DNA of 7,859 nt from Lysobacterales bacterium. GTDB taxonomy: Bacteria; Pseudomonadota; Gammaproteobacteria; Xanthomonadales; SZUA-36. The notes below the pieces were generated by a model. It saw only the letters and a program-made list of their open reading frames with translations. It was not told where the DNA came from and did not search any database. The position numbers and the translations under genes are program-made. Shown piece after piece: positions 5,548 through 7,859 of the stretch (position 1 is the first letter of the stretch; each line of letters opens with the position of its first letter). The stretch is taken from assembly GCA_009692275.1 (NCBI GenBank), contig SHZL01000127.1:1-7859 (forward strand). The letters run 5' to 3'.

Positions 5548-6333
5548 ATGAGCGGACTTACAGGCTACTGGCGATTGTTCTACCGGGTTCCGTGCCTGCT
5601 GTTGCATGTCATCATCAGCTTGCCCTTGACCATGCTCAGCTTGTCTTTTCCCCTGCGCTACGTGCGCTTCCGCCAGCGCCCGGTGGGCGAATATGCGCAG
5701 CGCTGGTGGTCAGCTACCACTTGCCGGATTTTTGGCCTCAAGCGCCGTGTCACCGGCTCGCTGGCTCCTGGCCCGGTGTTGCTTGCTGCCAATCACATTT
5801 CCTGGCTCGACATCCAGGTGTTGCACGGTATTTCACCCATGGGCTTTGTTGCCAAGGCCGAGATCGGGAATTGGCCGCTGGCAGGCTGGATAGCGGGGTT
5901 TGGCGAGACCATCTATCACCGTCGTGGCAGCCATGACTCTGCCAGTAAGGCAGTGGAAGTCATGGTACAGCGGCTCAGGGCGGGGCGGAAAGTGGCCATT
6001 TTCGCGGAAGGCGGAATACTTTCGGGCGATGGCGTCAAAAAGTTTCACGCCCGTATGTTTGCTGGCGCCATCGAGAGTGAGGCTCCGGTCCAACCCGTCA
6101 TGCTGCGTTACCTGCGCGCCGGTAAGCTGTATCCTGAAATCACCTTTTTGCCGCGTGAGAACTTCGTGGACAATTTTTTTCGCTTGCTGCGGCAACCGTC
6201 CTGCACCGTCGAGGTGTGCATAGGTGCGCCCATAGCGGTACAGGGTAAGCAGCGCCGTGAACTGGCTGCTGAGTCACAAGCTGAGGTGAGCATGGCGTTT
6301 GCCCGTGGGTTGGATGGGGCCGCGCGGCCATGA
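5548..6333 (+). CDS. PlsC-like 1-acylglycerol-3-phosphate O-acyltransferase (LPLAT family)
   Basis: 261 residues from the ATG at 5548. The family acylates lysophosphatidic acid to phosphatidic acid, or related lysolipids, at the inner face of the cytoplasmic membrane. An N-terminal hydrophobic stretch (about 14-36, VPCLLLHVIISLPLTMLSLSF) anchors it. The four family blocks are visible: NHISWLD (82-88, catalytic His83 and Asp88); GFGETIYHRRG (117-127); FAEGGILSGDG (152-162, with EGG where EGT is commoner); and the hydrophobic VQPVMLRY (181-188). The frame is also open from an ATG at 5476. Neither start has a good Shine-Dalgarno sequence. 5548 was preferred because the extra 24 residues are polar, look non-coding, and would crowd the divergent gene's upstream region. 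The stop overlaps the next gene by ATGA, implying translational coupling. Whether this is the main PlsC or a paralogue cannot be told. Confidence 0.87.
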   Translation: MSGLTGYWRLFYRVPCLLLHVIISLPLTMLSLSFPLRYVRFRQRPVGEYAQRWWSATTCRIFGLKRRVTGSLAPGPVLLAANHISWLDIQVLHGISPMGFVAKAEIGNWPLAGWIAGFGETIYHRRGSHDSASKAVEVMVQRLRAGRKVAIFAEGGILSGDGVKKFHARMFAGAIESEAPVQPVMLRYLRAGKLYPEITFLPRENFVDNFFRLLRQPSCTVEVCIGAPIAVQGKQRRELAAESQAEVSMAFARGLDGAARP

Positions 6334-7337
6334 TCAAGCCATCGCTGCTATTCACGCCTCCTTTGGGTCTGCGCAATGCCCACACTCAGTCCTTGTTGAG
6401 CAGCAGCCCCCTGCGCCGCGTATTCGCCCGGCGACGGTCAGTAGCGCTGCGTGCGGTGGAACAGGCCTGGGTACTGGACGGTGGTGAGGGTGTGCGCCTG
6501 CAGGGATTCTACTCTGCACAGGCCCAAGGGACCGCGCAGACCCGGCCACCCAGAGGCCTCGTGGTCCTGTTGCACGGCTGGGAGGGCAGCGTCAATTCAA
6601 GTTACATCCTGACCAACGGCGCCAGGCTCTATGCTGCAGGCTTTGATGTATTCCGTCTCAATTTTCGCGATCACGGTGACACCCATCATCTGAACCCCGG
6701 GATTTTCCATTCCTGCCGGCTTGAAGAAGTCATCAGTGCACTGGCGGATTTGCAACAGCGGGTGGAATCCAGGCCATGGGGGCTGGCTGGCTATTCGCTG
6801 GGGGGAAATTTTGCTTTGCGCGTGGCGCTTAATGCAGAGCGGGCGCATTTGAACCTTACCCGTGTAGTCAGTGTTTGCCCGGTCATTGACCCGGCAGGCG
6901 CCATGCACGCCATGGAGCAGGGCATACGTTTCTATGAGCGCTACTTTGAGCGCAAGTGGTCCCGTTCGCTCAAAATAAAGAAAAAATGCTTTCCGGAACT
7001 ATATGGTGATGACAACTGGCATGATGTCGCCGGATTGCGTGCCCGTACTCATTATCTCGCCACCCGCTACGCCGGGTTCGCGGATGCGGACAGCTATTTT
7101 GCTGGTTATTCCATTGCGGGCGAACGGCTTGCGCCATTGAAAATACCCGCAACCATACTTACTTCTGCAGATGATCCGGTCGTGCCGGTGGCGGATTTTG
7201 ACGGGCTTCCGGCTAACCCGAACCTCGAGGTACTGGTGACGAGATACGGCGGTCATTGCGGCTTCCTGAAAAACTGGAAAATGGAAAGTCTTGCCGAAGA
7301 TTTGATTCTCGATCGCATGCTGCGAGAAATAAAATGA
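6330..7337 (+). CDS. Alpha/beta hydrolase, YheT/EMB8 (COG0429-type) esterase family
   Basis: 335 residues, normal for this family. The N terminus KPSLLFTPPLGLRNAHTQSLLSS fits the family's typical N-terminal segment, where proteins read like 'NPHLQT'. The hydrolase core shows LLHGWEGSVNSSY (80-92, oxyanion region), the nucleophile elbow GYSLGGN (154-160, Ser156), SADDPVVP (279-286, catalytic Asp most likely 282) and GGHCGF (307-312, His309). No signal peptide is seen, so the protein is probably cytoplasmic or membrane-associated. Relatives have been described as esterases or lipases on short to medium acyl esters, but physiological substrates are generally unknown. Its ATG overlaps the acyltransferase stop (ATGA), so the pair is probably co-translated. 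A link to lipid turnover is tempting but inferred from this neighbour only. Confidence 0.9.
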   Translation: MIKPSLLFTPPLGLRNAHTQSLLSSSPLRRVFARRRSVALRAVEQAWVLDGGEGVRLQGFYSAQAQGTAQTRPPRGLVVLLHGWEGSVNSSYILTNGARLYAAGFDVFRLNFRDHGDTHHLNPGIFHSCRLEEVISALADLQQRVESRPWGLAGYSLGGNFALRVALNAERAHLNLTRVVSVCPVIDPAGAMHAMEQGIRFYERYFERKWSRSLKIKKKCFPELYGDDNWHDVAGLRARTHYLATRYAGFADADSYFAGYSIAGERLAPLKIPATILTSADDPVVPVADFDGLPANPNLEVLVTRYGGHCGFLKNWKMESLAEDLILDRMLREIK

Positions 7338-7374
7338 AAGATCTGGAAAATGAAAGTACTTGCCAATGATTGAA
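7274..7374. repeat. Imperfect direct repeat at the hydrolase end / TPR start
   Basis: Two similar stretches of about 32 bases, 7274-7305 and 7343-7374, share CTGGAAAATG, GAAAGT, CTTGCC and a GAT-TGA ending, with small insertions and changes. The first is coding inside the hydrolase C terminus; the second is the intergenic leader and start region of the TPR gene. A partial local duplication is likely but the similarity is short. Confidence 0.45.
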
Positions 7375-7859
7375 GAAGCCCAGGAACATTTTACCAGCGG
7401 TAACTTCGCGGCTGCCGAGGTTCTGTACCGACGCATGCTCGAAGACGAACCGGATAATCCACAGGTATTGTTCATGCTGTCACTGGTGCGACAGCAGCAG
7501 AATGACCTCGAAGAACCGCTGGAATTATTGCGGCGGGCAATCCAGGTTCAGCCGGGAAATCCCTCTTTGCACTATTCGCTGGGGCAGGTTCACCTGCGGC
7601 GCAATGAACTGACCGGGGCGGAGCTGTCATTCCACAAAGCTGCCGGCATTGATCCGAATTTCACGGCTGCCCAGAACGGCATTGCTGTAGTGGAAATTGC
7701 CCGTGGCCGTTTCCCTGCAGCCGAGCACGCTTTGCGCAAGGCGCTTAAATCAGAACCGGAAAATACCCAGGTGCTGATTAACCTGGGTATTGCCTTGTTG
7801 GAGCAGCAAAACGCGGGCGATGCCGTTGTCCACCTGCAGCAGGTAGTGAGCAGGGAACC
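7366..7859 (+). CDS. Tetratricopeptide repeat (TPR) protein, 3'-truncated by the window end
   Basis: 164 residues are visible with no stop before the window ends. The sequence is built of 34-residue TPR units: the unit-ending Pro recurs at residues 29, 63, 97, 131 and (in the incomplete last codon) 165, an exact 34-residue period. Typical TPR positions are filled, for example LHYSLGQVHLRRN, FTAAQNGIAVVEIARG and VLINLGIALLEQQ. No signal peptide or transmembrane helix is seen at the N terminus (MIEEAQEHFTSGNF), so it is probably cytoplasmic unless fused to another domain further on, such as a sulfotransferase or glycosyltransferase, which is common for such N-terminal TPR arrays. The ATG at 7366 is the first good start after an in-frame stop at 7351-7353. 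GAAAG 9 bases upstream is a weak ribosome binding site. It follows the hydrolase by 28 bases and probably belongs to the same operon. Confidence 0.85.
   Translation, partial: MIEEAQEHFTSGNFAAAEVLYRRMLEDEPDNPQVLFMLSLVRQQQNDLEEPLELLRRAIQVQPGNPSLHYSLGQVHLRRNELTGAELSFHKAAGIDPNFTAAQNGIAVVEIARGRFPAAEHALRKALKSEPENTQVLINLGIALLEQQNAGDAVVHLQQVVSRE

Overview
The window reads as ordinary chromosomal DNA from a fairly GC-rich Gram-negative bacterium, most likely a gammaproteobacterium. The grounds are Shine-Dalgarno-led genes, a periplasmic-type signal peptide, and the family mix (IlvE, PlsC-like acyltransferase, YheT-type hydrolase, CDF exporter). I cannot name the genus. The 150-base dispersed repeats at 3884-4378 resemble, from memory only, repeats common in marine gammaproteobacteria.

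Layout. Positions 1-1096 hold the 3' part of an M20 metallopeptidase gene. Nine bases after its stop come three perfect 18-bp repeats carrying a ribosome binding site. They lead into a small secreted SRPBCC-type gene (1169-1563) that appears broken by an internal deletion plus frame change. Converging on it, only 7 bases away, is a minus-strand metal-transport pair: a single-domain GDT1/UPF0016 gene (2501-2785, GTG start) followed by a CDF efflux gene (1571-2488). Divergent from that pair is ilvE (2945-3862), a branched-chain aminotransferase. A minus-strand ferredoxin-NAD(P)H-type oxidoreductase (4386-5435, TTG start) converges on ilvE. Divergent from it is a plus-strand cluster: a PlsC-like acyltransferase (5548-6333), an alpha/beta hydrolase overlapping it by ATGA (6330-7337), and a TPR protein (from 7366) that runs off the end of the window.

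The most interesting part is the 523-base non-coding gap between ilvE and the oxidoreductase (3863-4385). It holds two 150-base copies of one element in opposite orientations, alignable by hand without a gap (about 115 of 150 identical). Each folds into a long outer stem enclosing two hairpins, all four with an AGGGA-type hexaloop. The copies differ in the stems by paired, compensating changes while the loops stay constant, which points to conserved secondary structure. Two of the four hairpins match 11 of 12 positions of the CsrA/RsmA SELEX consensus, so the element could be a CsrA-binding RNA, though this is only a hypothesis.

No tRNA, rRNA, CRISPR array, insertion sequence or phage gene was seen.
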